DNA of 64,000 nucleotides. It comes from Pectobacterium colocasium (GTDB lineage: Bacteria > Pseudomonadota > Gammaproteobacteria > Enterobacterales > Enterobacteriaceae). The notes under the pieces are model-generated. The model searched no databases, was not told the origin of the DNA, and saw only the letters and a list, made by a program, of their open reading frames with translations. Both the position numbers and the translations under genes were made by a program. The stretch spans positions 3,224,001 through 3,288,000 of the forward strand of contig NZ_CP084032.1 in NCBI RefSeq assembly GCF_020181655.1. Reading direction: 5' to 3'. Positions 1 through 8,012 of this stretch are shown here, one piece after another. Position 1 is the first letter of the stretch, and every line of letters begins with the position of its first letter.

Positions 1-606
1 ATAATCAGGCTGAGAGAGTACCAGTGCACGATCGTTGGTGGCCGACAGGTTTTTAAACAGGCTTGGAGCATAGGGTTCAGCGTTGTAATCGCCCATTAAA
101 ATCACCTGCTTTTTATCCGCAAGAAGGGACTCAACAAACCCTCTTAACCCGATAGAGCATTTATTTCTAAAATCTTCGGCAATGGTTCGTAACTGACTCG
201 GCCAGTGTGAAACCAGCATGTTTATTTCGTTGGGCGTTTCCGTTTTAAACGCTATTTTTAATTGCTGTGCAATTTTTAGTGACGAGCTGCCAATTCGGCC
301 GGTATGCGTCTTCCCTTGGGTGACCGCTATGCGAGTTGAACGATAAAAATAGCCGATATCAAATTGGCCTCCAGTTGGCGTAGTGTCATCCATAAATTCG
401 GATGCAATATCGATGTCCAGAAGCCCTTCAACAAGTAATTGGAAAGAGGTTTGATTCACTTCACACACCGCTAATAGATCAATGTGTTCATGAATAAAAA
501 GATGTCTGATGATCCCAATAGCATCGGCGACATTACCCCGATTTTGCCAATCTTTTACACCAGGAGGCGATATCGCACAGTTCCAAAAAGCAAAACGAAA
601 ACTCAA
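1..606 (-). CDS. Endonuclease/exonuclease/phosphatase family protein, 3' end beyond the window
   Basis: The open frame runs from a TTG at 604-606 to the left edge without a stop (202 codons seen). It begins LSFRFAFWNC, and the later motifs VSHWPSQ and VILMGDYNAEP match the EEP (DNase I/exonuclease III/phosphatase) fold, where the G-D-(F/Y)-N motif holds catalytic Asp and Asn. Such enzymes are Mg-dependent phosphodiesterases or phosphomonoesterases; the substrate cannot be told. The TTG is chosen because AAGG lies about 10 nt upstream and a stop precedes it in frame; no ATG is available. The C-terminus, with the final SDH-type histidine, is outside the window. Family is fairly sure, exact role unknown. 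Confidence 0.72.
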   Translation of the reverse strand, partial: MSFRFAFWNCAISPPGVKDWQNRGNVADAIGIIRHLFIHEHIDLLAVCEVNQTSFQLLVEGLLDIDIASEFMDDTTPTGGQFDIGYFYRSTRIAVTQGKTHTGRIGSSSLKIAQQLKIAFKTETPNEINMLVSHWPSQLRTIAEDFRNKCSIGLRGFVESLLADKKQVILMGDYNAEPYAPSLFKNLSATNDRALVLSQPDY

Positions 607-761
607 TGTAATCAGCCTTGAAAGAGGGAATCCTATGCATTGAATTTAATCACAAATCGTTCTTCCAGAGTAATACGTTGGGTGAAATTTCGCACTGCTT
701 CGCAGATTCAAAACATCATCCAACAAAAAAACGCAGAGAGTGCAATCAAAAACAGAAAAGA

Positions 762-1238
762 TTAGGCAGAAGGTTGCTTGCGGTAGGCTAGCGAGAAAAC
801 GTCATAGAAATCTACATCGCCTTTCGTACGCTGAATTTTTTCTATCCCTGCTTTCACCGCGGGCGGCACTTGCTCATTGCGTAGCAACTGATCCAGCGTG
901 TCCTGCGATACGTGGCGGATCGTAAACCACTCGCCGTTATAGCACACGCGTAAATCCAGCGTATCGATGTCTTCAAAACGATAGGTCGGGTTAATGTCCA
1001 TCGACAGTGCCAGTGTCATCACCAGCAGAAAGACGGTAAAACCGATCAGATACGGTAAGCCAAAATAAGAGGCATAAAAAAGGATGATCGCGACCGGCAC
1101 GTAGCTCACCAGCATCGCGGCAAACAGATAGGGGTGAGACTGCATGAATTTGCGACTAAAACGTATTTTATTGTCGCGTTTTTCTTCCCGATTGATACGT
1201 TCGATCTCTTCGGTCAGAAGGCGTTTTACTTCGTCCAT
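762..1238 (-). CDS. ylaC: Inner membrane protein, YlaC family
   Basis: A 158-residue protein close in length to E. coli YlaC (about 156). The N-terminus MDEVKRLLTEEIERIN, the stretch EKRDNKIRFS and the block RVCYNGEWFTIRHV are recognisable family signatures. Two hydrophobic segments around residues 38-80 predict two membrane helices with a soluble C-terminal domain. The frame also offers starts at 1271 (GTG) and 1253 (ATG). I prefer 1238 because the protein then aligns with the E. coli N-terminus and a GGTGA stretch lies 5 nt upstream. No biochemical function is established for the family. It lies downstream of the heme operon on the same strand, but a 150-nt gap with a hairpin suggests separate transcription. 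Confidence 0.85.
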   Translation of the reverse strand: MDEVKRLLTEEIERINREEKRDNKIRFSRKFMQSHPYLFAAMLVSYVPVAIILFYASYFGLPYLIGFTVFLLVMTLALSMDINPTYRFEDIDTLDLRVCYNGEWFTIRHVSQDTLDQLLRNEQVPPAVKAGIEKIQRTKGDVDFYDVFSLAYRKQPSA

Positions 1239-1352
1239 CGTCGTCACCATCATGCTTAAGGAATACAACACTGCTGGTATCGATTAGAACATAGCCACAT
1301 AAGAGATAACAGATACAGTTTTCTACAGATTGACTATAACAGTTTGCCTGAT

Positions 1353-1373
1353 GCCGGGAGAGATTATCCCGGC
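1353..1373 (-). terminator. Hairpin after the chuWXY operon, possible terminator
   Basis: GCCGGGA (1353-1359) pairs perfectly with TCCCGGC (1367-1373) over a 7-nt loop, just downstream of the chuY stop. There is no U-run after it on the minus strand, so it may be a 3' stabilising hairpin or a Rho-assisted end rather than a classic terminator. Confidence 0.4.
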
Positions 1374-1395
1374 AACCTTAATGACAAGATGGCAA

Positions 1396-2025
1396 TTACG
1401 GAATGGCAGGCAGGGTGAGATCGGGATCGATCAGATTATAGATCTGATTGCCAAACACGGGCTGTTGCAGCAATTGATCAACCGCCAGCGCCACATCCCA
1501 GCGTGACACCAGCCCCAGCGTCGCAGTGCCTTGCGTCAGCTTCGCATTGTGCGTCGCGACCACATCCAGCAGGCCGCCGGGACGCACAATACAGTGATCC
1601 AACGAGCTGCTCTGCAACCAGCTTTCCGCCAGCGACTTCTCACGTACTGCAAAACCAAACGCGGCTCTAGCGCGGGGCGACAACAGCGGCCAGCTATCAC
1701 CGCAGCCCAGTGACGTCACCAGCAGCATACGCTTGATACCCGCCTGCTCGGCGCCATCGATCACCGTTCGGTGACCCTGATAATTTACCGAGCCACCGCC
1801 CATCGTCGATACCACAATGGCCGCGGGGCCCGCCACACGACAGGCTTCCGCTACCGTTTCCGGATCGCAGGCATCGCCTTCCACCACTCTCATTCCCTGC
1901 TCACGCCAGTGTTTAGCCTGCTCAGGATTACGCAGGACGAGTACGACCGCCTGTTCGCACTCAATAGCCCGCTGTAATAAGCAGGCGCCAACCCCATTGC
2001 CCGCGCCGAAAAGTAACCACGTCAT
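1396..2025 (-). CDS. chuY: NAD(P)-binding Rossmann protein of the heme operon, ChuY-like anaerobilin reductase
   Basis: A 209-residue SDR-like protein. It opens with the dinucleotide-binding loop LLFGAGNGVGACLL and has the typical atypical-SDR stretch VVSTMGGGSVNYQGH, followed by LLVTSLGCGD and IVRPGGLL. In enterohaemorrhagic E. coli, ChuY sits beside ChuW and ChuX and reduces the linear tetrapyrrole anaerobilin released by ChuW. Here the start codon overlaps the chuX stop by 4 nt (ATGA type), indicating translational coupling, and the gene closes the operon. The family alone (NAD(P)H-binding) would not give the substrate; the assignment rests on the operon. The cofactor is probably NADPH (inference). 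Confidence 0.68.
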   Translation of the reverse strand: MTWLLFGAGNGVGACLLQRAIECEQAVVLVLRNPEQAKHWREQGMRVVEGDACDPETVAEACRVAGPAAIVVSTMGGGSVNYQGHRTVIDGAEQAGIKRMLLVTSLGCGDSWPLLSPRARAAFGFAVREKSLAESWLQSSSLDHCIVRPGGLLDVVATHNAKLTQGTATLGLVSRWDVALAVDQLLQQPVFGNQIYNLIDPDLTLPAIP

Positions 2026-2522
2026 ACCTGCTCCAGTTGTAATTCACTCGCCAACGCGCGGAACGCCTCAACCTGAGCGCTCAACAGCTGGCGGTGGCTG
2101 TCTCGTCCAAGGAAAATTTTAAACATCGCTGCTCCGCTGGCATTAAAGAACACCACGGACGCCGTGTCCATCCCCATGAACTTACGCTCGATAAACGCAA
2201 TATGCTGACAGCTCGTCGCACGAATATGCCCGCTCAGGCCATTTTTGCCGCGCAAATTAAAGTAACCGTGGCGATGTGTACCGGTTGGCAGCTCGCTCTT
2301 GAATTCCAGAATCGCGTCCGCCGTGTGGCTAATGAGCGTCACTTCCCCCCAGGTCGCCATCGTGTCCCACACCTGATCGAAGCGATCGCCCACCGCTACT
2401 GTACGCTGTGTTGCAGGCAAAGCCTCAACCACGGCAAACAGCGAGGTATTGTACTTTCCGGCGATCTCTTCCAGTGTGCCATCGGGGTTGGTTGCCAGTA
2501 ATTCATGCAGTGTCATGGTCAT
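2022..2522 (-). CDS. hutX: Heme utilization carrier ChuX/HutX
   Basis: A 166-residue protein, the usual size for the ChuX/HutX family of cytosolic heme-binding carriers. These pass heme to a degrading enzyme and buffer free heme. Family signatures are FNLRGKNGLSGHIRA and IAFIERKFMGMDTASVVFFN in the second half. The start ATG at 2522 has GGAG 8 nt upstream; a second ATG two codons later is possible. The gene lies 14 nt after hutW and overlaps chuY by 4 nt, so all three should be on one mRNA. The Fur-box-like site upstream of hutW is expected to control them by iron. Confidence 0.88.
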   Translation of the reverse strand: MTMTLHELLATNPDGTLEEIAGKYNTSLFAVVEALPATQRTVAVGDRFDQVWDTMATWGEVTLISHTADAILEFKSELPTGTHRHGYFNLRGKNGLSGHIRATSCQHIAFIERKFMGMDTASVVFFNASGAAMFKIFLGRDSHRQLLSAQVEAFRALASELQLEQV

Positions 2523-2536
2523 CGTTGCGTCTCCGG

Positions 2537-3850
2537 CTAGTGCGTATGCTCTTCGGCATTAAGCTGAGGGATAATTTGTTGTAATGCCTGCATCAGGTTG
2601 TTCGCCCAGAAGCGGCCGTCGTTGGTCAGGCGCAGGCAGGTGGAATCGTCACAGGTCAACCCGGCCTGGTGCCACTGGCTGAGTAACGGCTGAAGTTCAC
2701 GGGCATGTCGAGTCAGTTGGGGCAGCTTGATACGACCAACCTCAATACCCGCCTGAAGCTGATGCTGCCACGGCCCGGTAGGACTAGCTGGCGTCATCAT
2801 CATGATCGGTTTTTGCCCCTGATCGATCTGCTGGTAGTAGCGCTCCAGGCTGCGTTCCATCATGTAGGCTTGCCCATTTATATTGCCGCCCGCACCGCTT
2901 CCCATTGCCAGACAGTCCGCGCCCTGTTTAATCAGCAGGTTGTACAAGTTGCGTTCACGCGTGGTGCGCGCCCAATGGCTGTTGCTAAGCTGGTGCCAAC
3001 CAGCATCGGCCAGAAATGCCGCGCCAGTCCGGTAAAAATCACGACGGGCCACCACATCAGGCAGCGCGACGCGCTGGTTTTCGGCCGCTTTCGCCAGCGG
3101 CGTGGTCGGTAACAGGTTCAGCGCATACAGATCGACGCCGTCTAGCGGTAAATCACTGACGATCGCCAGATCTTCGCGCCAGATTTCCGGCGTTTGTTCC
3201 GGCAGGCCGAACATCAGATCGCACACTACGGCAGCCCTGTCTCGCTCGCACAGGCGCTCAAGGAAGCGAATTGACTGCTGCTTATCCGACGTACGCGCCA
3301 TACGCTGACGAATGCGGGTATCGAACGTCTGAATCCCAATGGAGAAGCGGTTCGCACCCGCATCCAGACAGGCATCGATTCGCTCATCGTCAAAATCCAT
3401 CGCCCGCCCTTCCACCGTGATTTCACAGTCTGGGGCTAACGGCAGAGAGGTGCGGATCGCACGAATAATTTGTGACAGTTCATCGGCCGCCAGCGCCGTT
3501 GGAGTACCACCGCCAAAGTACACCGCATGAATCGGCGCAGACTGATGCAGCGGGCTGTCCGCTTCCATCGCCAGTTCCTGCAACAAATAGCGGGTATAGG
3601 TCGCCGTGCTGTCATCACGCAGCTTGTTTTGATAAAAACCGCAGAACGTGCAGTGCGTGGCACAGAAAGGAATGTGCAGGTAGAGCAGACGCTTACGCGC
3701 AGGCACGATCTGCTGCTTCAGCGTCTGCCAACCGGCCGGAATCTGTTCTGGTGAAAGCGGCACATGGTTGCGCCAAGGCATGGCCATACGTCGGGCGCTA
3801 AAAGGCTGCTCACCGGACTCGGCATAATACGGCGTCAAATCGATGTTCAT
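2537..3850 (-). CDS. hutW: Anaerobic heme-degrading radical SAM protein ChuW/HutW
   Basis: A 437-residue radical SAM protein of the HemN-like group. The cluster motif CATHCTFC (C-x3-C-x2-C, residues about 71-78) binds the 4Fe-4S centre and is followed by the SAM-binding YFGGGTPTAL. ChuW opens heme anaerobically by a radical methylation mechanism, releasing iron and anaerobilin. HutW differs from true HemN mainly by genomic context: here it heads an operon with the heme carrier and a reductase. The ATG at 3850 is chosen over an upstream TTG (3871) because a run of five G lies 7 nt before it. Expression should be induced by iron limitation; activity requires low oxygen. Confidence 0.88.
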   Translation of the reverse strand: MNIDLTPYYAESGEQPFSARRMAMPWRNHVPLSPEQIPAGWQTLKQQIVPARKRLLYLHIPFCATHCTFCGFYQNKLRDDSTATYTRYLLQELAMEADSPLHQSAPIHAVYFGGGTPTALAADELSQIIRAIRTSLPLAPDCEITVEGRAMDFDDERIDACLDAGANRFSIGIQTFDTRIRQRMARTSDKQQSIRFLERLCERDRAAVVCDLMFGLPEQTPEIWREDLAIVSDLPLDGVDLYALNLLPTTPLAKAAENQRVALPDVVARRDFYRTGAAFLADAGWHQLSNSHWARTTRERNLYNLLIKQGADCLAMGSGAGGNINGQAYMMERSLERYYQQIDQGQKPIMMMTPASPTGPWQHQLQAGIEVGRIKLPQLTRHARELQPLLSQWHQAGLTCDDSTCLRLTNDGRFWANNLMQALQQIIPQLNAEEHTH

Positions 3851-3880
3851 TAACGGCCCCCAAATATTCAATAAAATAAA

Positions 3881-3899
3881 TTAAATGATAATTATTTTT
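3881..3899 (-). promoter_or_regulatory. Fur-box-like operator upstream of hutW
   Basis: The 19 bases contain AATGATAATTATT and match 13 of 19 positions of the Fur consensus GATAATGATAATCATTATC, including an uninterrupted ATGATAAT core. It sits 31-49 nt upstream of the hutW start, where a Fur repressor would block the promoter. A heme/iron operon behind it makes this biologically consistent. Confidence 0.6.
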
Positions 3900-4210
3900 A
3901 TTTGGCAACGAGGAGAACACGTAAACGAAGGGGCTGAATTTGAATACAGCAAAATAACGACAGGGATTAACAAACTGTTTTCTTTTGTGCAAACTGAAAA
4001 TCATGCCGAAAAACCGTATCGCTATTTTATTTCATAGGATTACGGTCTATCCCTCTTTGTTTTTTTAACAAGTACGAAAAAAAAACAGCGTTTATTAAAG
4101 TTCGTTAATTTGAGTAATAAATACAGGCAGGATCGGGGAATGTTTCCGTCCGATAGCATCAGCGAAAAGAAATAAACCGCGCACAGAGAGAACGAAAGAA
4201 AGGAAAATAG
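3900..4210. other. Intergenic stretch between hutW and ybiT, no gene seen
   Basis: About 310 A+T-rich bases with no credible reading frame. It should contain the hutW promoter near the Fur-like site. A minus-strand frame that runs through part of it (to 4004) covers the hutW leader and start and has no family features. Confidence 0.5.
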
Positions 4211-4246
4211 CCGACCTTCAGGCCATGATTTAGGCCTGAAGGTCGG
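4211..4246 (-). terminator. Rho-independent terminator of ybiT
   Basis: CCGACCTTCAGGCC (4211-4224) and GGCCTGAAGGTCGG (4233-4246) form a perfect 14-bp stem with an 8-nt loop, 9 nt after the ybiT stop. On the minus strand a short T-rich tract (CTATTTT) follows. Confidence 0.85.
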
Positions 4247-4254
4247 TATAGGAC

Positions 4255-5847
4255 TTACTGAATACCCTGGCTGCGCAGGTAATCTTCATAGTTACCGGTG
4301 AAATCGATCACTTTATTCGGCGTAATTTCCAGAACACGGGTCGCCAGCGAGCTAACGAACTCACGATCATGAGAAACGAACAGCAGCGTCCCTTCATACA
4401 TATCCAGCGCCATGTTCAGCGATTCAATAGATTCCATATCCAAGTGGTTAGTCGGTTCATCCATGACCAGAATGTTAGGACGCTGCATCATCAGTTTACC
4501 GAACAGCATGCGGCCTTTTTCACCACCGGATAACACCTTCACTTTCTTCTTAATGTCATCCTGACTGAACAGCAAACGACCCAGCACGCTACGTACGGCT
4601 TGTTCGTCGTCTTTTTCCTGTTTCCACTGGCTCATCCAGTCAAAAACGGTCAGCGTCTCGTCGAACTCGTATTCGTGATCCTGCGCGTAGTAGCCGATTT
4701 TTGCATTTTCAGACCACTTCACCGTACCGCTGTCTGGCTGAAGATCGCCGACCAGCGTTTTTAACAGCGTCGTTTTACCGATACCGTTGGTACCCAGAAT
4801 AGCGACTTTCTCACCAACTTCGACCATCAGGTTCAGCTTGTTGAAGAGCGGACCATTGTCAAAACCTTTGCTCAACGCTTCCACTTCCAGCGCATTACGG
4901 AACAGTTTCTTATCCTGATCGAAACGGATAAACGGGTTTTGACGGCTGGACGCTTTTACTTCATCCAACTGGATTTTATCGATCTGGCGTGCGCGTGATG
5001 TCGCCTGTTTGGATTTAGAGGCGTTGGCGCTAAAACGGCTAACGAACGATTGCAGTTCGGAAATTTGCGCTTTCTTCTTGGCGTTATCGGCCAGTAGACG
5101 CTCACGAGCCTGCGTCGCGGCCGTCATGTATTCATCGTAGTTACCGGGATAAATACGCAGTTCGCCGTAGTCCAGATCCGCCATGTGCGTACACACCATA
5201 TTCAGGAAGTGACGGTCATGCGAAATGATGATCATGGTGCTGTTACGCTCGTTCAGCACCTGCTCCAGCCAGCGGATAGTATCGATATCCAGGTTGTTGG
5301 TGGGTTCGTCGAGCAACAGGATATCTGGATCGGCAAACAGCGCCTGCGCCAACAGGACACGCAGTTTCCAGCCCGGCGCAATCTCACTCATCAAACCATA
5401 GTGCTGCTCAACCGGAATCCCTACGCCCAGTAACAGTTCGCCGGCACGAGATTCTGCGCTGTAACCATCCATCTCACCGTATTGCACTTCCAGATCGGCA
5501 ACTTTATAACCGTCCTCTTCGCTCATTTCAGCCAATGCGTAGATACGGTCGCGCTCTTCTTTTACCGCCCACAGCTCCCCGTGGCCCATGATGACGGTAT
5601 CCAGCACGCTGTATTTTTCAAAAGCGAACTGATCCTGACGCAATTTACCCAGACGCTCATTAGGATCGAGGAAGACGTTACCAGCGCTCGGCACCAGGTC
5701 GCCACCGAGAATCTTCATGAATGTGGATTTACCGCAGCCATTTGCGCCAATCAAACCGTAACGGTTACCGCCGCCAAATTTAACGGAAATGTTTTCAAAC
5801 AACGGCTTGCTGCCGAACTGCATGGTGATATTGTTGGTACTTAACAC
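4255..5847 (-). CDS. ybiT: ABC-F family ATPase YbiT
   Basis: A 530-residue soluble ABC-F protein, the same length as E. coli YbiT. Two nucleotide-binding domains are visible: Walker [10 protein letters not shown] near residue 35 and GTNGIGKTT near 354, Walker [12 protein letters not shown] and [11 protein letters not shown], and signature [10 protein letters not shown] in the second domain. The linker between them (about 240-320) is charged and helical. ABC-F proteins act on the ribosome rather than in transport; YbiT is linked to E-site function and stress fitness. The frame is open further upstream, but the GTG at 5847 gives [16 protein letters not shown], which matches the family N-terminus and length. 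Transcribed alone, divergent from the PhzF gene. Confidence 0.95.
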   Translation of the reverse strand: MLSTNNITMQFGSKPLFENISVKFGGGNRYGLIGANGCGKSTFMKILGGDLVPSAGNVFLDPNERLGKLRQDQFAFEKYSVLDTVIMGHGELWAVKEERDRIYALAEMSEEDGYKVADLEVQYGEMDGYSAESRAGELLLGVGIPVEQHYGLMSEIAPGWKLRVLLAQALFADPDILLLDEPTNNLDIDTIRWLEQVLNERNSTMIIISHDRHFLNMVCTHMADLDYGELRIYPGNYDEYMTAATQARERLLADNAKKKAQISELQSFVSRFSANASKSKQATSRARQIDKIQLDEVKASSRQNPFIRFDQDKKLFRNALEVEALSKGFDNGPLFNKLNLMVEVGEKVAILGTNGIGKTTLLKTLVGDLQPDSGTVKWSENAKIGYYAQDHEYEFDETLTVFDWMSQWKQEKDDEQAVRSVLGRLLFSQDDIKKKVKVLSGGEKGRMLFGKLMMQRPNILVMDEPTNHLDMESIESLNMALDMYEGTLLFVSHDREFVSSLATRVLEITPNKVIDFTGNYEDYLRSQGIQ

Positions 5848-5964
5848 AGCACTTATACTCGAGTCGGAATGTGATTTGGCGCGCATTATGCCACAAGCGC
5901 GCGATAGGATCGCGGTTAGTTTTGAGTGATATTTAAGCGATAGCGCATACAGGAGAGAAATGCG

Positions 5965-6861
5965 ATGCCTATAGTACGTCGTTTCAAACAGGTCGACGTT
6001 TTTACCCAACAGCCTTTCAAGGGCAATCCGCTTGCCGTCATTCTGGAAGCCAATGGGCTAACCGATGCGCAAATGCAGGATATCGCGCGTTGGACAAACC
6101 TATCAGAAACCACGTTTGTCCTGCCCGCCACCGACCCTCTGGCGGATTACCACGTACGCATTTTTACGCCAGAGTCGGAAATGCCCTTTGCCGGACACCC
6201 TACGCTAGGCACTGCACATGCCCTGCTGGAAGAAGGCTTGCGCCCGAAATCCCCAGGCCAGTTGGTGCAGCAGTGCGGCGTTGGCTTAGTCCCGATTAAT
6301 ATCCATGATGATGGAAGCCTGGCTTTTCACGCACCGCAGGCCACTATGGTTCCGTTCGGTGACGAGCACATGCCACTGCTGGAAAAAACGCTTGGCATTA
6401 CGGGTTCTGATAATGCTGCTATCGATAACCGCTACCCACCCACCGCAGTACACATGGGTATTCGCTGGCTGGTGATTCGTGTCGACAGCGCCGACACCTG
6501 CCTGAACATCACACCTGATGCAGACGCGCTCTCAGCCGCGCAAACCCTCAGCCAGACTGACGGCATTGCCATCTACGGCCCGCACGATAACGCGACGCCA
6601 GCCGATTATGAAGTTCGCGCATTCTATATTGAGCGTGGTCATCTCAAAGAAGATCCGGTGACTGGCAGTGCTAACGCCTGTCTGGCTGCGCTGCTTCGCC
6701 AACAGCACTCCACCAATAACGTCACCGCGCCACTCAGCTACCTGGCACGACAGGGCACGATGCTGAACTGCGATGGCCGCATTACCGTCACTTACCTGAA
6801 CGATGAACCCTGGGTCGGCGGACACAGCGTCACGATCGTTGACGGTACCTTGCAGGGGTAA
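5965..6861 (+). CDS. PhzF family isomerase-like protein
   Basis: A 298-residue PhzF/YddE fold protein. Visible motifs are the N-terminal [16 protein letters not shown], the catalytic-glutamate region TNLSETTFV (about residues 51-59), the glycine loop [13 protein letters not shown] and the second glycine motif EDPVTGSAN (about 232-240). PhzF proper isomerises dihydro-3-hydroxyanthranilate in phenazine synthesis; most enterobacterial homologues have no known substrate, and no phenazine genes lie here. Start ATG has AGGAGAG 7 nt upstream. A GNAT gene follows 13 nt later, so the two likely form a small operon, divergent from ybiT. Confidence 0.88.
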   Translation: MPIVRRFKQVDVFTQQPFKGNPLAVILEANGLTDAQMQDIARWTNLSETTFVLPATDPLADYHVRIFTPESEMPFAGHPTLGTAHALLEEGLRPKSPGQLVQQCGVGLVPINIHDDGSLAFHAPQATMVPFGDEHMPLLEKTLGITGSDNAAIDNRYPPTAVHMGIRWLVIRVDSADTCLNITPDADALSAAQTLSQTDGIAIYGPHDNATPADYEVRAFYIERGHLKEDPVTGSANACLAALLRQQHSTNNVTAPLSYLARQGTMLNCDGRITVTYLNDEPWVGGHSVTIVDGTLQG

Positions 6862-6874
6862 CGGGAGGGATTTT

Positions 6875-7435
6875 ATGGAAAAACCATTTGCTGATATGTC
6901 CGTGATCGATGATCTGTATGAACTACGGCATCCACCACACTTGCGTCTGACGATACAGGAAGAGCGCGATGCCGATGCGCTCTTCGCCTTGATCCAGCAG
7001 GAAAAAGCCCGTCTGCGGCGGACGTTACCCTGGCCGGATTCCGTCAAGCGCGTCGATGACACGCGTGAAACGATTCGCGGCAACAGAAAGGCGTTCTTCG
7101 ACAAAACGTCCGCCGTGTATGTCATCCGCTGGGACAATGCGCTGGCTGGCATCGTCTCCTTCAATACGATTCAGGATAAAGAAGGCGTCATCGGCTACTG
7201 GATCGCCGAAGCCTTTGAAGGGAAAGGCATCGTTTCTCAGGCCGTCAGCACATTGATAGCCGCCTATACCGCTGCACACCTCGTCGAACGTAGCATCATC
7301 AAAGCCTCAACCGCCAACACGCGCAGTAACGCTGTCGCGCAACGGCTTGGTTTCCACTTTCATCACATCGAGAAAGATGCCGAGCGGATTGGTGAACAGT
7401 GGTTCGATCACAATATTTATCGCTATCCCGCCTGA
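6875..7435 (+). CDS. GNAT family N-acetyltransferase (RimJ/RimL-like)
   Basis: A 186-residue acetyltransferase of the RimJ/RimL/SpeG type. The N-terminal half HLRLTIQEERDADALFALI and the central IGYWIAEAFEGKGIVSQAVSTL, which carries the acetyl-CoA pyrophosphate-binding turn (EGKGI), are diagnostic. The later ASTANTRSNAVAQRLGF closes the fold. These enzymes acetylate the N-terminal amine of ribosomal proteins, amino acids or small amines; the substrate is unknown. The ATG at 6875 is preceded by GGGAGGG; the frame is open further upstream but only within the PhzF gene. The pair follows 13 nt after the PhzF gene. Confidence 0.85.
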   Translation: MEKPFADMSVIDDLYELRHPPHLRLTIQEERDADALFALIQQEKARLRRTLPWPDSVKRVDDTRETIRGNRKAFFDKTSAVYVIRWDNALAGIVSFNTIQDKEGVIGYWIAEAFEGKGIVSQAVSTLIAAYTAAHLVERSIIKASTANTRSNAVAQRLGFHFHHIEKDAERIGEQWFDHNIYRYPA

Positions 7436-7539
7436 TATCACGTCCCATGACATGCCATCACCTGATTCGCTGGCTAGCCGGTCGCGCATCAGGTTCTTTC
7501 ACTCCACAACGTACCGCATGTGCCAACTCGTTATATTTT

Positions 7540-7555
7540 TGTGACTGATATCACA
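7540..7555 (+). promoter_or_regulatory. CRP binding site (perfect half-sites)
   Basis: TGTGA-N6-TCACA with both half-sites perfect, extended to a longer palindrome by flanking T and A runs (TTTTTGTGA and TCACAAAAA). It lies about 50 bp before the predicted start of the small-gene transcript at 7642, a position from which CRP can activate. Confidence 0.8.
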
Positions 7556-7561
7556 AAAATG

Positions 7562-7590
7562 TTGAAATCTGATTTCAGCTCCGCTACCAT
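7562..7590 (+). promoter_or_regulatory. Sigma70-type promoter of the small gene
   Basis: TTGAAA at 7562-7567 and TACCAT at 7585-7590 with a 17-nt spacer give a good sigma70 fit and predict initiation near 7597. The CRP site lies immediately upstream. Confidence 0.5.
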
Positions 7591-7597
7591 TAAAAAC

Positions 7598-7611
7598 GTG
7601 ATTAACATCAC
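7598..7611 (+). promoter_or_regulatory. Second CRP-like palindrome over the predicted start point
   Basis: GTGA-N6-TCAC matches the inner core of a CRP site but lacks the outer bases on one side. Its location over or just after the predicted transcript start would be repressive if occupied. Confidence 0.35.
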
Positions 7612-7641
7612 ACTTAACTAACCCGTTAGAGGAGCCTGATA

Positions 7642-7740
7642 ATGAAAATGTTTCGTAAAATCAGCAAATTCTTTAAAAGAATGGGAGATGTTTATGTCAG
7701 TTACTGCGAACGTATTGGGTCAATCATCAGCCCGTTCTGA
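7642..7740 (+). CDS. Small basic protein of 32 residues, unknown
   Basis: ATG at 7642 is preceded by GAGGAG with a spacing of 8. The frame encodes MKMFRKISKFFKRMG, then a polar turn and the end ERIGSIISPF. The first half has six Lys/Arg among aromatic and aliphatic residues and would form an amphipathic cationic helix, so membrane-surface or nucleic-acid association is conceivable. I do not recognise a named family. The transcription unit is compact: CRP site, promoter, 45-nt leader, frame and terminator within about 250 bp. This makes a real gene likely, although the RNA itself could be the main product. It lies between the GNAT gene and treB on the same strand. Confidence 0.6.
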   Translation: MKMFRKISKFFKRMGDVYVSYCERIGSIISPF

Positions 7741-7760
7741 TTGTGATATAAACAATCTCT

Positions 7761-7788
7761 AAAGCCGCCTCTTTTATAGGCGGCTTTT
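7761..7788 (+). terminator. Rho-independent terminator of the small gene
   Basis: AAAGCCGCC (7761-7769) pairs with GGCGGCTTT (7779-7787) and the right arm runs into TTTTGTTTTT. It lies 20 nt after the stop of the 32-codon frame and isolates it from treB. Confidence 0.88.
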
Positions 7789-8012
7789 GTTTTTCTCTCC
7801 CTTGCACCGCGCCACGCCTCCTCCTTCCTTTTTTGTCTAGCTGCATCTCTCAGATTTGTGCGGCACACCGCATGCCTAAACATTCTCTTTTAAAAACAGC
7901 CCAATGCGTTTTCCTTTCGCGGCAAAATCATCGTTAACAGACTATGCTTTTCTCTAGCTGTACTTGCTTCGCGTCCCTGACGTCTGCGCTAAAAGATAAA
8001 AAGGACATGACT

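Noticed and set aside
3810..4004. Minus-strand frame through the hutW leader
   Set aside because: Overlaps the hutW start out of frame and covers the Fur-like site; no family features.
5848..6009. Upstream extension of ybiT to 6009
   Set aside because: The extra residues do not match the family and overlap the divergent PhzF gene; the GTG at 5847 gives the exact family length.
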